DNA of 64,000 bases from Oscheius tipulae (GCA_037178975.1 JASJZH010000003.1:4030001-4094000), one strand, 5' to 3'; shown: positions 1-12,615, numbered from the stretch's first letter. Notes: a model not told the origin generated them from the sequence alone. Numbers and translations: made by a program.

Positions 1-74
1 ATCTCTCTTTTTGAAAAACTCTCCAATTAAAAAGTTCAAAGCAATGTTCAAACTCTATACTGTCGACTGCGAGT

Positions 75-232
75 ATGTTTTCGCGCTTTCCCACTTCTGT
101 AGGTTAGTGACTCTACTATCGACTCATTCTCTTCCAGAGCTACTGTTCCGAAAGATTCTGGCCGTGTATGTACTGTTTTTCCTAGCCATCTTCTTCTACA
201 CCTATTACTTCATCGAGAGCCCCAAGATGTAG
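75..232 (+). CDS. Small single-pass membrane protein, 40 aa (tentative)
   Basis: Not recognised. Two exons are proposed, joined by a 35-nt intron (about 105-139, GTTAGT donor, TTCCAG acceptor). The product would be about 40 residues: a short Arg-containing start (MFSRFPTSV), then a hydrophobic helix rich in L, F and Y (AVYVLFFLAIFFYTYYF) and a short tail ending ESPKM. An in-frame stop lies upstream at 12-14, so 75 is the first usable ATG in that frame. A polyadenylation signal AATAAA follows at 247-252, which fits a 3' end here. The length and basic-then-hydrophobic layout resemble small mitochondrial or ER membrane subunits, but no family is recognised. It could instead be the last exon of a gene starting before the window. 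Confidence 0.4.
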
Positions 233-2650
233 CTTCTTACGCTGTCAATAAACATTTTACTCTTTCTTTTATTGGGTCGAGATACGCAAAAAAGTAGGTT
301 AATTCAATTACACGCAGATGAACCGTTTTTACTGCCTCTCGATTCCAATTTACTCTCCGAAAAAATCCTCTTTGGGCGGATGAACTCTCGCAACCGAAGG
401 GATTTGTTTGCCTCGCTCACTCGAGGAGTCTTTTCTCGCGAGCTGCTCTTCTCTTTTGCTTTTTGAGGCTTGTCCATTCGATGCCCTTGTCCACTTTAGC
501 CACACACTCCAAAACAGCCAGTCAGTCTTCCGACAAGCTTCACAGCCAAATTGACCTGATTGTTCTTCCTCGGTCGTCCTCGTTTTTTGCCGAGACAATT
601 CAATCAACTCGCACACTCACTTCGACTGTTTTCTCTCCTCAATCAATCTGTTCCACTCCTCTAGCTCCCGGACACAAATTCCGGCCAGATTAGCCGGTAT
701 TGAACTCCTTCTCCGTCATTAAAAGGTTTTCCTTCCCACGGCCTGTCTCTTTCGGTCACACTTCCAATTTTACACCATATCTTATGATATGTGCTGAATT
801 TGCGCACTGCTAATGAGAGAGTAGTTACTTCCTGGGCGGAGTTCTGAACACGGAGATGAGAGAACGAACTCCATCTTGACCCTCATTTCCACCACAGCAA
901 ACAGGACATCGATACACGTTGCCAATTTTGGCCTAGCTACGGCTGACCAATTTGGGGAGCAATCTTCTTCCTATTTGACTTGTTGTCCCAGACTCTTGTG
1001 GCAATTCATCTTGCGCTCACCGTCTGACTGAGATATTTGTCCGGGCTGGAACCTTGACCACTATCTCTCTCTCTCTCTTTCTCTCTCCCCGAATCACCAC
1101 TTAAAAAGACTTACACGGCTTTCACTGATCTTTCCCGTGTCAATTGCAGCTCTTTACCGATCCCTGAACAGTGTTGCGAGTCTCTCCAGGGAGTCTTGCC
1201 AATCCCGTCACTATTGTCAAGGTTTCTTCGGAAGGTCTCTGACCAAAAAGAGACTACCAGTTGTTCGGTTATTTGCTTTGTCCACTTAGAGACTTGTTTT
1301 AGGATAAACTGTCCCTCCCAAAACAGTTTTCTTCTTTCTTTTTTTCCAGCAGAAGAGATCTCCGACTCGTTGAAATCCAAGCCGAGTTTTTATGAGATGG
1401 GTAAACATCCTATCTAGAGTCTTACAACAATATCCTTCTACCAGACTGTTTGCCTAGTTCAGTTTCTGTTTTTCCGCGGCAATAAGTACCTCATGATCCT
1501 GTGGCGACAATCTTTTTTGCAAATATTGAGAAGGAGTAAGTCTTATTCTATCCCATCTCCATCACGATAAACCGTTCCTTGCATTTCACTTTCCAGTTTT
1601 TGTCCCACAGCAAGGAACATCTCCTGCGACTGGAGCGTTTAACACTCTCGGGATCGTTTTGTTTGTTCTTGCGCGTCTCATTGACAGCCTCTTTTTTCTA
1701 ACTCACTTCCAAGGTCTGTCTCAAAGTTTCTCTTCTCATGATACCTTTCGTATTTGGATGATGACGAAGCATCCTGCTTTTGGGAAGGACGGAAATATTT
1801 TTGTTCCAGACCATTTGAACTGTCAATATCTCGGCTCATTCTCACACGGATTATTTGGTTTCTGAGCCCTTAGTCATGGCACGCGCCCGACTTTCTCCCT
1901 ATCCTTGCTGTACTCACGATCCCATTCTCCATACTCAACTAACCCCTCCCTTGTCCAAATGGCTCAGCACGTTGTGTGCCAATTGATGTCCAGACAATGC
2001 GAGTTCGATCTCTGCAGTGTAATGAGGATACTTCATTGGCTATGAACCCTGGTTCTGATTTCAACTGACCGAATTTTCTGAACACTTTTTTTGTTTTTCT
2101 CCCCTCTCGGTCTCAGTGGATCTGCCAAATCCTATCAATCAGATTCCGTAGTTCCCAAATAGTGTAATATGCTAATGACGTTCCGCCCTAAGCATCTTTC
2201 TCGACCGGTCGAGCGCATTGTCGCAATCGACACCCTCTCCTTATTCTTCCTACCAGTTGTCTGAGGGCGTCTCTTCCTCAATTTACTTCCGACTCGACGA
2301 CTTCATTCTCTCTGTAATACATGGTTTCTCTGTTTGCACAGCTTGATGTCCGTACGACTAACAAAGTCTTTACTGATTAGAACACTAGTTGCCCCTCACT
2401 ACCAGTCTTGTGTGGGGGGAAGCTTGGGTGTGAACAGAACAATGAAATTTTTGCGTCAGTTTGCCCAGCCTCCCCCTCTCTTTTACACAAAGTAATATTT
2501 GAACGGTCCTTCAAAATAGTTCTCTCCCAACAAGCCCATGGCAATCTCCGCCAGATCTCTCCGATTAGACCCATCCTTGTTTTTTCTTTACCAATTGCCG
2601 ATTAGGCATCCCATTCTTCCCATATCTCCATTCTCTAACATCTCATTTTC
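233..2650. other. Gene-free stretch, pyrimidine-rich
   Basis: No convincing exon chain was found on either strand. The + strand is rich in TTC/CTC tracts and contains a (CT)n microsatellite at about 1064-1088. Short open frames here lack conserved motifs and credible splice junctions. The last bases (ATTTTCAG at about 2645-2652) form the acceptor in front of the next gene. Confidence 0.6.
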
Positions 2651-2675
2651 AGGAGAAGAACTTGGGAAGAAGAAA

Positions 2676-5600
2676 ATGGCCAAGCCCTACGAGCCTCCGC
2701 CCGATTATGTGAGTTTTTATCTTGTCAAGTGCTACCAATTAAGTTGTACGCCAGATTTCTAGTCAGAAATTTTTCTGTCTCTCTGGAGGACCAGACAGAG
2801 TATCATAAAAAGAATAACCTTGACTCTGACACTTGTTCTCGTAGTTATCTGCTCATCTACATGACAGTCGTCCTTTTCGGACACTTGATATCCGCGCTCT
2901 CTCGACTCTTTTTACGACTTCCTACCAATCCAGTCGTCATGGTGTCTGTTGTGGCGGCTAACCAAAGTGTGTAGAACTGTATTTGGTCCGAAATCGGATT
3001 AGACAGCTAGTTCTGCTGATTGGTTTCGTTTTTCGTCGGTGGCTTCCGCAAGAAACAATTTTGTCTTCTTAACGAATGTTCTATACCAAATAGACGCTTG
3101 GGTCCCTCCTAACAAATCATATCTCGTAGAGAGAAGAACAATCTGAGACTTATCGATTGATCGGCAAGCACCAAAAAAGACTTACACTTTTGCCAGAGGC
3201 ACGGCTAAGATCGGTAGTCGTTCTCCCTCCAGCTCTCACGCGACTTCTTATAAAAAAAATTCGGTTTGTTTATCCCGACTGACCAGCTGTGACGCAAGAC
3301 AGTCAGGATCCGGACCAGGCTCTAACACTTCCTCACTCGCTCCATCAGATCCTTTCCCTAATCGAATTCTCGCAAAAAGGTGATTGCTGCTTGTGAAAGA
3401 ACTTTTAGATTAGCTCAAGTAACTTGGTCTTCTGGCTGTTCCATTTCCTTCCATAGCCTCGCTCCATTTCTCTCCCAATACTGCCAAGATACGGACCATT
3501 TGCCAAAGAACAAAGGTTCGGCAATTGGGTCTTGGGAGAACATGTTCCGAACACATTCTTTGGATGGGATAAGAAGTCTCTCTCTCACCCCCTCCCTCCG
3601 ATTCAGTTTTCTTGCCAAGCCTTGCCTTCCTCTTTCCCTTTCCATCCGCTCCCAATCCTCTAGTTCTTTCAATCAAAGTTTACACACGCTATCAACCATG
3701 TTCTCTCCCCTAGAGTTGCACGTTTCGCACCCGTATTATCTCGGCGCTTTAGACAGGGGTGGTCAGAGCGAACGGAAGAACTGACAGCTTGATGAAGATA
3801 CTTACCGAGACTCGACAGATAATGAAATAACACACGTCAGTCTGAGAGCCGCCATTTCAAGAATTAGCCTTGAGAAACCCAGTTTAAATGTAAAGATTTC
3901 AGTCGAAAGTGTCCTCTGATTTTCCCGTTGCTTTCGTGGAACCCACCTTAAAAGTCAAGAGCCTTCGCCTCGATTTTATGGTACCACGGTGGTCATAAAG
4001 GTGTCATGAGTCATTGTTAGATTACCAGAACAGGCGTAATCCCTAGCAGGGACAGGTCTTATTGCCTCTGTTTTGCCATCTATCCCAACCAATGGTCATT
4101 TTAATTGTAGCTAGATGCTGAGAGAGGGAGACAACCTGTCTTCCCTTCACTTTCCCTCAGATTTGACGAATTAACATTCTATCCAAGGGAGTTTCCCTGC
4201 CAAGTACTTAGAATGCAAATTGTCCAAAAACTAGCTTTTACAGCCGAACTTCCACTTTCTAATACGTCTTCCGAGCGGGAAAAGGTGTGACCATGTATCA
4301 CATTACTCATCTTTCCAATCTCGCCCTCGGCACTATTATCCACCTCTTCCTCCTTTTCTGTTGTAGTCTAGAGAAGAACTTGTCCTGACCAAAGTTATCT
4401 GTCTATGACCCGTCTTTTTCTGACCAACAGACTAATCTCCTCCGGTCTATCTGTCCACCGTAACTGGTTCTTTTTCACTTTTAACCTTAGGCATCTGCCC
4501 TCGGTAGCAAACAGACTCGGTCTGTTTTGTCAGCTGCTTCTGCTCCCCTTCGGGTACGGGTCATCTCTCTCAAACAATCGTTTCTTTCGTAATCAGCATT
4601 TTCAGCCTATGGTAGAAGAGCCATGGCATAGAAATCCGAGAGAATACAACGTGCATCGAGAGGACGCCTACCGTCTGCCGCCTTCCCCTCATTTCGATCC
4701 AATACTTCACGAAAGACGACTCAGAAGGTGGGAGAGAGGCCATGTGTGACGTGTGACGCGTTTGGAAGTCTTTCCTCGTGCTCCATATATTTCATCCCAT
4801 TTACATTTGGATAATTTATAACCGCGGGGTGTGACCTTGACAGCTGGAAACCTATCATTTTCCATATTCATCGTCTTGAGAGTATCTGCCCCTCTCTGTC
4901 TGTCCGTCCTCTGAGTATTTTAAAAGAAAATTAAAGGATAAGCGGAGAACACCCCGACAGTTTACAAAAAGCAACAGGTTCCCCTTTGCTTTTCTCTTTT
5001 AGACGACCATTAAACATCTCAATTGTTTTGATTTGGTTGACAACGCTCGAGGTCGAACTTCTTATTTGACCCCGTCACTGTCGCATTCCAACTTACTCTC
5101 TTAAAATATTTTGGTAAAAAAGAGTCAGCTGTAATTGTGTCACGCGGATATGAAAAAAGTTCTTACGACCCACAAATGGCTGACGGGTTGGTCATTGTTA
5201 TCACTTTCTTCTATTCCAATATCCGGTGGCTAGTGTGAACATGTACTCACTGAGTCTCTTGTTGACATTGCGTCCATTCATCAAAGAGCCCTCGACTCTG
5301 TCGCGAATTCCTCTTCTGGCACTACTATGTTACAGCTCTCTTTCCAGGTGTCCCGAAGCCTTTCGTCAGCAGCCACCCTCACCAATGATGCTCAGAACAA
5401 GACAGTACCCCGAGGTGAGTTTTCATTTGACCAGCATCCTGTCGTCTGTCGTAACAGCCGGTTTGACTAGTATAATCTGCCGTTTATCCTCCAGGTTGCC
5501 GGCATCTTCGGCTGTGAGGAACAGCCGGCGCTGAGGCGTTTCACACGATACCAACACGAACCACCGCCTCAACAGATCATGATTAGCAACACTGAATTCT

Positions 5601-7343
5601 CCAAGAGGTAGGCTTTCTTTCTTGTTTGGAAAACTAAGTCTATCTCTAAAAGATCAGAAAACATCTGTTCTTTCGATCTCGCGCTGATCGTTCAAGTTCA
5701 AAGTAAACAGTCTTCCAATGCGCATTCAAATAATCTAAAAATCGTACATAACAGAAACAGTGTCCTTGTCGCAGCTACATTTCGTCTTTTCTTGCGCATC
5801 TGCCGGCGGCTATAACCAGTCCTCAGTTTTGAGGGGAGTTTGTGCGTGTCTTTTGACTGACTGAAGACTTTAATTGAGAAAATAGGTTATTCAGGAAGAA
5901 CATGAGAAAATTTTTTGAAAGAGGAACCAGTTCCATGCCAAGGGAACGGGAATTACACTGTGTGCGTGTGAGAGTGGCGTGAAAGTTGACACAGTCAACT
6001 TAGTCTCCTCACCACTGTACTGTCTATGGTTTTCTGGAGGTTTTTCCTTTGTTTTTATACCAAATGACAAAAAGAGTTTTAGCTCGAAGAAGCCATCATT
6101 CTTCAATGGCGCCTGGACATTCCGAGAAAAGAAACCTAGCCGACCACCGCTACAACGGAACAATCATGATCCCTTCAGAAGGTAGTTTTCCTTTAGTTTT
6201 TCCTTTGCAAATCTTTGGTTAAGAGAAGAACGTCCGCTGAGCATGCACTGTGATGTCCGAGTGTCCAGAAGTAGAAGTGAGACAGCGAATCGACCACCTA
6301 TCCAGGTGCCTCGGAAAGAGTTCAATTTAGCTCCATCTCTCCCAGTTCAGCCACCCCCCATCTCAGCTCCACAAAAGGACTTTACCAGTGAGTATTCAAA
6401 TTGACTGGGACAAAAATACGTTCAGCTCGAATAACTGTGGAAGAGACTCCCATTTTGAGAAGTAAAGAAGGTAAAGAAGAAAGGAGAAGCATCCAGTCGA
6501 GTCTGAGAAAGAGCTGTCCTGAACTGGAAAATGCTGGCAAGATGGTGATAGAGCCGAAAAAGAGAGCAAGAAGAGCGAAGGAGAAGGCAAGAGAAGCCAG
6601 ATGGTCTGCAAAGGAGATACGAGATTGGAGTTTGGATGATGTTCTGCTATGGCTACAGCATCTTCAATTGGACGATGTGGCTTCGATCTTGATAGGATAC
6701 GACATGAGAGGAGAGGATCTCCTCAAATGGGACGACGAGTGTCTTGGTTGGTTATTTGAACTTGCAAACAAAGCTTGGTTTACAGCACAGCTTGGAATCT
6801 CGAACGTCGAGACGCGAAGCAAGATTCTCAAAGAACTTCGGGAACTTCAACAACGCGGTCCTCAGAAACGACCCCAAAGGACACTTTTCGATCTGGTTCG
6901 AAGTACTGCCTACGATCAGGTATCAGACTGACTAGAACTTTCTCCAAACAGACATACAGGTTTTGGCAGTCGAAACACCGTTGACACCAAGAGACATTAC
7001 TGTCTGTTCCGGCAGAATGGGTTGTCTCCAAATTACCAAAGTGAATGGCTCGAATCTGCCACTTCGGGAAGGCGATTGGTACTTTGTCTGTGTGGTCTAT
7101 ACTCATGTCCTTTAGTCTTTTGGAAATCAACGAGTGTGCGGGAGAACAGTTCAAGTCGGCTTTAATGCTGACCCGTCTTATAACAGCCAGTAGAGGAGAG
7201 CCTCTTCGATTCGTCTTGTTGAGAAGACATTCCACACAGCACAGCGAAGACAGCTCTGTGAGTTTTGATTCATTATGCATCTATTATAAGTTCAGAATGA
7301 GACGTCGAGTGGAGTTTCGTCGTCTCCTCGACTATCTGAATGA
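2676..7343 (+). CDS. SAM- and PDZ-domain scaffold protein
   Basis: Ten exons can be joined in phase: 2676-2708, 4606-4727, 5348-5414, 5495-5607, 6083-6181, 6224-6387, 6426-6919, 6960-7078, 7116-7257, 7296-7343, giving 466 residues. The N-terminal half is Pro/Arg-rich and low in complexity. A SAM domain follows in exon 7 (starts WSLDDVLLWLQHLQLDDVAS, ends in a helix before LKELRELQQ). Next comes a PDZ domain with the carboxylate-loop-side strand GCLQITKVNGSN and the signature GDCLLEINE across the intron at 7079-7115. SAM and PDZ modules mediate protein-protein contacts, so a cortical or signalling scaffold is likely. CNK proteins also combine SAM and PDZ, but no CRIC region is seen between them here. 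The start ATG lies 23 bases after a TTTTCAG acceptor, so a leader intron or trans-splice site probably precedes it. Intron 1 is long (1.9 kb) and looks empty. Confidence 0.82.
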
Positions 7344-7556
7344 ACAACGGGTCCCGAAATAGTGTCTTATTGTATAGGGTATCATAAATATTCACGTCGA
7401 TTCCAAAGTTCTAACAGCCGATCCGAGCCTCATTTTGTTTCCTCTTGGTGGTTCAAGAGCATGAACTTCTACAAATCCGTCTGCTAGCCCTTGAGCCATG
7501 AAGCCAATCCGCTGGTCCGAGCTCTCTAGCCAACAGAGAGACACTCCCGGTTGAAT

Positions 7557-10195
7557 CTAGAAAGTATTTTGGGAGAAGAACTCAAGAATTACCGGAGAAG
7601 GAAGATCACTCGTAGTTATGGGAGCCTTCCCGACAGAAATATCCCAGAAGAGAATTTTGGAAGAGCCATGCCAAGAGTAGAAACCGGTGCTGGAGGTGGG
7701 CGACCATTCAACTGAAGTGACCGGAAAACGGATCGATGATGGTGGAGTGAGTACAAGAATTGGGGCAGCTTGATCGAGATGGATCAGTTGGATAGAACCC
7801 GTGGAGAGACCAGCAACTAGCATTTTGCTGTCGGATGGGTTCACTCGGAGAGTTGTTATCTCTCCGAAAGATTCTGAACAGTTTGCATAGAGCAAGATAC
7901 GTGACAAACTCACGCATCTTTCCTCTGTACAGTCTCGGTCCAACGTGGTTCGTCGCGTTCTTACTCCGACTCATCGAGCACAGAAATCCAGCATCAGTAC
8001 CAACTACATACTGGCCCTCTTCGGCCACAGCCATACACGTGGCTATCAACGAAGTGGGCAGATTGGAACCTTTGAGAATTGCTGAGTCGGGCTTCACAAT
8101 TGCTGTGAGAGTGAGAGTCAATCTTGCTCCAGCTGTTTTTCCAGCAGTCGGGGATTCGTCTCTCTGCGTCCCGTAGATGAAGAGTGTTGCAGCCAAATTC
8201 AAAACAGAAACCTGGGAGTTGGTAGCGTGAATGTGGACAACGGGAGCTGCTTCGTCGGCTGACAGTGCTGCCACAAAGAAGGAAGTATCAAAGGCTGGAC
8301 GTCGAAGAACGATATCCGTGTGACTATCTATCCAAGGAATTCGATTATCAAACGAGAGCTCAGAGTCGAGAAGATCAAACGCCACCACCGAACCATCTAC
8401 CTAAATTTTATTTACCTGACGAAAACTATGCACTCACAATTCCAGCGAAAAGAGCCGATCCGTCCGGAGAATAGGTCATACACGAGATTTCTCCATCGCA
8501 GAGGAACAGTCTGAACAAACATTTAATTAATTTGAGGACAGGAATACCGTTCAGGTGGTCGAGAACAGTCAAGAATGGTCTCCACAATCAAACTCCTTCC
8601 TTCAATATCTCTCGCCGCCGACTCCTCGACAAGAAAGGCGGCCGTAACAGTCTGACTTTCTCTTTCATTCCTCGTCAAAGCAGTACACTTGTATTCTTAA
8701 CATTTCTCTTATCAAACTCAAAAAAATGCATACTCTGAGCTAAAGGCTGCAATTTGATTGTGTGAGCTCCTGTGCTGAACGCCAGATCACTCCGCTCTGC
8801 TAGGTCCAAAAGTTTGCCTTCTCTTTGGTAGCTAGACAACAGATCGAGCATGACCTGGGCAGAGGCTTCGACAAACTGCTTCAGATGTTCATTTTCGAGA
8901 TGGTTCTCCCGGAAGATACTCATCCCATCGTCCTCTTTCTTTTTTTCAGTCTCCTCTCCGCCCCAGTCGCCTCCTATGGCTCCGGGAGCTTGTGTCCAGA
9001 CTGTTCTCTGAACTGAGTGTTCGGTCTGAGCCGATTGACTGATGTCGTCATCTCGAGTTTGAGCCGCTGTCTAAATTTCCTTTGAACTTCGAACTGGAAA
9101 GTGAATTACCTGCATCTTTCCTCGATCTCCGAAGAGTTGCATATAAAAATCATAGTCCTTGACTGGCGGCTTGTCCAGAATTACAAACTTGACAGAATCA
9201 AATGCTGAGCTTTTTTTAAACAAAGTTTAAATGTCGACCCACTGATAAGTTCCCTTAGTTTCCTGTACCTCCTTTCGTTGTTGTTTAACGCGTCCAAATC
9301 GTATCCCTGAGCCGAACTAAAGTCTATTTTCCTCTCTGACGCGGATAAAACTCTGTTCGTCTGAATGTCTTATCTTTGGAAGGTCGACCGTGAACTCACC
9401 TTCGGCTGTGTGTTGACTGGCTGAAAAGCAGTAGTAGACGGCTCTCGACGTCCCTGAGCAGTTGCCAACCGTCTCAGCATCGGAGTATCTTCTGGAACGA
9501 GTGGCAAATCTTCTACTTCATCGTCATCTATTTGCGGAGGAGGAGAAGGAGATGGAGCCTTTTCTTGTTTCGGCTCCTCTTCAATCGCTGCTGCTTCTTT
9601 TAAGCTTTCCTCTTGAACAGTTACTGGACTTGTTTCCTCTGATCCATCTGATTCAAAGTCGTCCGAATAGTCTTCAAAATCGTCCTGAACAATACACATG
9701 AAAATCTCTTTGAACTTACCTCATAAACGTCCTCTTCCACTTCCTTTTCCGGAGAAGGAGGTCTGACTACTGCTTTGACTATGGAATTCTTTTTGGGGTT
9801 TGAAAACTTTGTCGGCTCTTTTAGAACCTATTATTATTTAGTTACTAAAAGTATAAAGCTCAGCTTACTTCTGTTTTGGAAGATCGGGACGGTTTCGTAG
9901 TAGACTTTGAAGTTTTTTCTTCCTGAAATGATCTCTCTGGTCAAATACTTCACAATTTTTGTACCTTCACTTTACTCGACTTCTTCTCTTTAGTTTCCGT
10001 TTTGCTCGTTTTCGAAGTCTGAAAACTAGGTGCAATTACGCGAGAGGCAGTTTACCTTGTCGTTGCCATTCTTTGATCTAGAAGAAGATGTCGATTTACT
10101 GAACAAAGTTGTGAATAGGAGGGAAATACTCACTTTGAAGGAGGTGGAATGGACGAGTTTTTCTTGCGCTCACGGCTAGGTGTTCCTAAAGACAT
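7557..10195 (-). CDS. wdr-60: Dynein-2 intermediate chain 1 (WDR60/DYNC2I1)
   Basis: About a dozen exons on the minus strand, starting ATG at 10195 (MSLGTPSRERKK). The N-terminus is Lys/Ser-rich. An acidic block follows (DDFEDYSDDFESDGSEE, exon at about 9690-9410), matching the acidic repeats of WDR60 proteins. A TQT-containing linker (exon at about 9070-8755, with VWTQAPGAIGG and a helix VMLDLL) leads into a C-terminal WD40 propeller: CMTYSPDGSALFAG, CMAVAEEGQYVVGTDAG, LRVNPSDSKMLVAGLSTG and VTSVEWSPTS..FYSWHG. The stop is at 7557. WDR60 is an intermediate chain of the dynein-2 motor for retrograde intraflagellar transport, so it should act in ciliated sensory neurons. The N-terminal region is much shorter than in vertebrates. 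Its 3' end converges on the SAM/PDZ gene 213 bp away. Assignment rests on domain order and the acidic and TQT blocks rather than any alignment. Confidence 0.75.
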
Positions 10196-11203
10196 ACGTT
10201 GAATGAGCGCGTTGTCGCGGCAACCAGCTAGACGCTCGAGTTAATTGTGGGAGAGATGTTCTCTGTTTAGGTGAGGCTCCTGAAATAAGATTAAGCGGGA
10301 GAAACAAAGATAGGGAATGCATACTACAGTTCTAGAGCAATAAAAAAACTGACTGCTACTCATTACCTAGATCCTTCAAATGAGTCATGGGGGATCTCAG
10401 AGAACACTAAGGACGTCTAGTCTTCTCCCAAATGAGGGCAATTAACGAGTTCTTCTCTCGAGTCTGAAGTTATAATCGTTTCCGACCTAATTGAATTCTC
10501 TGCTAATTACAGCTCACAAGTCTCTTTCTCTGTCGACTATTATTAAATTCCCTTGTGCATCTCTCTTTCTTGCGAAGAGAAAGAATGCGTCGTAGTGGAA
10601 GAAATCGTGGACCTCCTCGTTCCGCTTATGCATTGCGCAATTGCTTATGCACGGTTGCATGTTTGGACCAGCCTTCCGTTCGGGTTCCGCACCTAAAACT
10701 GAGTACTACTTGTCGTGATTCCCCTACTTCTTCTGAAGGTAGTCAACGAGTTAATTATTCCTAGTCAAAAATACGGCCCTTTCCAGTGCCAAGGTGGGGC
10801 TTCCCGCCTCAACTGAAATGAACTGCAAATTGGCAACTTGTCCCCAGGGACAGTCCTTTTCTTGACTACCCTTCTTTTTAACTGTTCTTACTCCAAATGG
10901 AACCTTTGTAATCTCCTAGACAACGCTCAAATTCCACCTGTAATTATGGCCTATTTGAACCAGAGCGGCGCCTTCTCAATCCAATTGTAGTCGTATTTTT
11001 CCTTCTCTAATTAGGACATGAGATTGCTCCGATTCACGAGATGGATCAGAATTCAAGTGTCATCACGTTTCCCTCACACCCCTTCATTTCGTGAGAATCT
11101 CGCCAGTCTCATGAATTATCCTCTGCTCCATTCCGAGGGCTCATTCGTCCGTCTTCACACCTCCCAATTTCCTTCTTTTTGGATTGACTTCTTTCAGACG
11201 AGA
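10196..11203. promoter_or_regulatory. Divergent intergenic region, WDR60 / carbonic anhydrase-related gene
   Basis: About 1 kb separates two divergent start codons, so both promoters should lie here. No TATA box or transcription-factor cluster stands out. Short open frames at 10555-10764 and 11018 onward have no conserved motif. A TTTCAG acceptor at 11192-11197 sits 6 bases before the carbonic anhydrase-related start codon. Confidence 0.45.
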
Positions 11204-12532
11204 ATGCTACCCCTTCTCTTCCTTCTTTTCATCCCAGTTGTTCAAAACAACGACGAGTATCCTTGGACCTACGATAACGACATGATGGGAGGTAGGTCAG
11301 CTGGGTTGACAGATCTGTTTTTCTCTTTTCACCTCGTTTATGCGAAACAATCTTTTCCTGAGAAAATGACTTTAGGCCCAAACTTCTGGGGCTTAATGTT
11401 GGGAAAAGAGAGCGAGATGTGCGCCAAAGGTAAGCTTCAATCCCCGATTGATATTCGACCTGAACGGTTACTCTTCGACCCGAATGCCAAACCAATACAT
11501 ATCGACAGAAATACTGTGAGTCATCTGTAAAAAAGTTTAAAACTCCTTAGGTCATGTCGGAACTAGTGAACACGGGTCAAATGGCACGTATTCGAATAGG
11601 AAATTCTGTTAGATTTCCCAGTGTCAACTTGACTGGCGGCCCTGTTCAATATCGGTACAGAATACAACGAGTCGATATTCACTTTGGAAGAGATGTCCAG
11701 AACGGAAGTGAACACACGATCGCTGGACGTCGGTATCCCATGGAGGCTTGTCACATTCGTTATCTGAAATACAAGCACTCTTTAGATCCAAATGCTGGCT
11801 TTCAACACCGATCTCTACCACAACTTTAGTATGGCGAGCAAATCGCCTAGGGGTTTGGTCGGAGTTTCCATCCTCGTGGAGGTTTTTGTTGTTAGAATCT
11901 GAAACCTTGTTATTTTCCAGTTCGGAGCCGAGACTAATGAAGAACTGTTGAAGTTGACTGTCGCAACGGCCAGTGTCCTATTCAAAGGTCTGTTTCCTAC
12001 TTTTCTCTCGTGATTGAATTTCCTTCAGACAAACGAGTCGAACTGGCCGATCTCCGTCCCTGGCGACTTCTTCCGAGCACGAAAGACTATATAACGTACG
12101 AAGGATCAATGACAAGTCCGAACTGTTTTGAGACTGTCACTTGGGTCATAGTCAACCAGCCAATTCACATCAGTCTGGATCATGTTAATTTGTAGAGTAC
12201 TGAGAAAATACAGACGTTTCAGTGGAGAGAATGGGGCAAGTTGCAGCAAACAGCTGAAGCTCCAAAGAAAGGCGAGGAGGCAAAATTCGTAGCTCCAAAT
12301 GTTCGGATGGCTCAGGAACTACATGCGAGACTATTGAGGACCAATATCCAACACAAAGCTAAGGTGAGAACATGTAAACTTTTTCGGCAAGTATCAAATT
12401 CAGTCGAAAGAAACATGTCGAAACGTGTACCCTCGTCTGGAATACCGTCTAAATTCACATCTAGCCCCACTAAATGCATCGACTCATAGACGTCAACGAC
12501 GACATCATTTTCACGAACACGATCTCTGTTGA
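11204..12532 (+). CDS. cah-2: Carbonic anhydrase-related protein (CA10/11 type), inactive
   Basis: Exons include 11204-11291, 11376-11515, 11551-11745, 11786-11881, then exons to a stop at 12532. A signal peptide (MLPLLFLLFIPVVQN) precedes the CA fold: GPNFWGLMLGKES, LQSPIDI, GSEHTIAGRRYPME, then LAFNTDLYHNFSMASKSP and YEGSMTSPNC. The zinc ligands are degraded. The usual His-x-His strand reads VDIHFG (first His replaced by Asp), and the third ligand strand reads IQMLAFN with no His. This fits the non-catalytic CARP group (CA10/CA11, C. elegans CAH-1/CAH-2), which are secreted neuronal ligands of neurexin in vertebrates. The tail is basic and His-rich. Intron 3 (11746-11785) must be a GC-AG intron for the frame to continue. 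A poly(A) signal AATAAA lies at 12610-12615. The cah-2 symbol is by analogy; cah-1 is possible. Confidence 0.85.
11746..11785 (+). other. GC-AG intron in the carbonic anhydrase-related gene
   Basis: This 40-nt intron begins GCTTGT and ends CTTTAG. The upstream exon ends in phase 0 with codons for YPME, and the downstream exon resumes in phase 0 with IQMLAFN, the expected CA strand. GT donors a few bases downstream would shift the frame and destroy the conserved segment. Confidence 0.75.
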
Positions 12533-12609
12533 TTCCCTTAATATCAAGTTCAAAACTGTGTCTTTCTCTCTCAGCTCAATGATTAACCGGTGTTCTGTCA
12601 AAACGGTGC

Positions 12610-12615
12610 AATAAA
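12610..12615 (+). terminator. Poly(A) signal AATAAA of the carbonic anhydrase-related gene
   Basis: A perfect AATAAA lies 78 bp after the stop at 12532, before the convergent cox6A gene. Confidence 0.6.

Noticed and set aside
3380-3784. 134-residue plus-strand open frame and matching minus-strand frames
   Set aside because: It lies inside the large first intron of the SAM/PDZ gene, is low in complexity (Ser/Leu from CT-rich DNA) and has no conserved motif.
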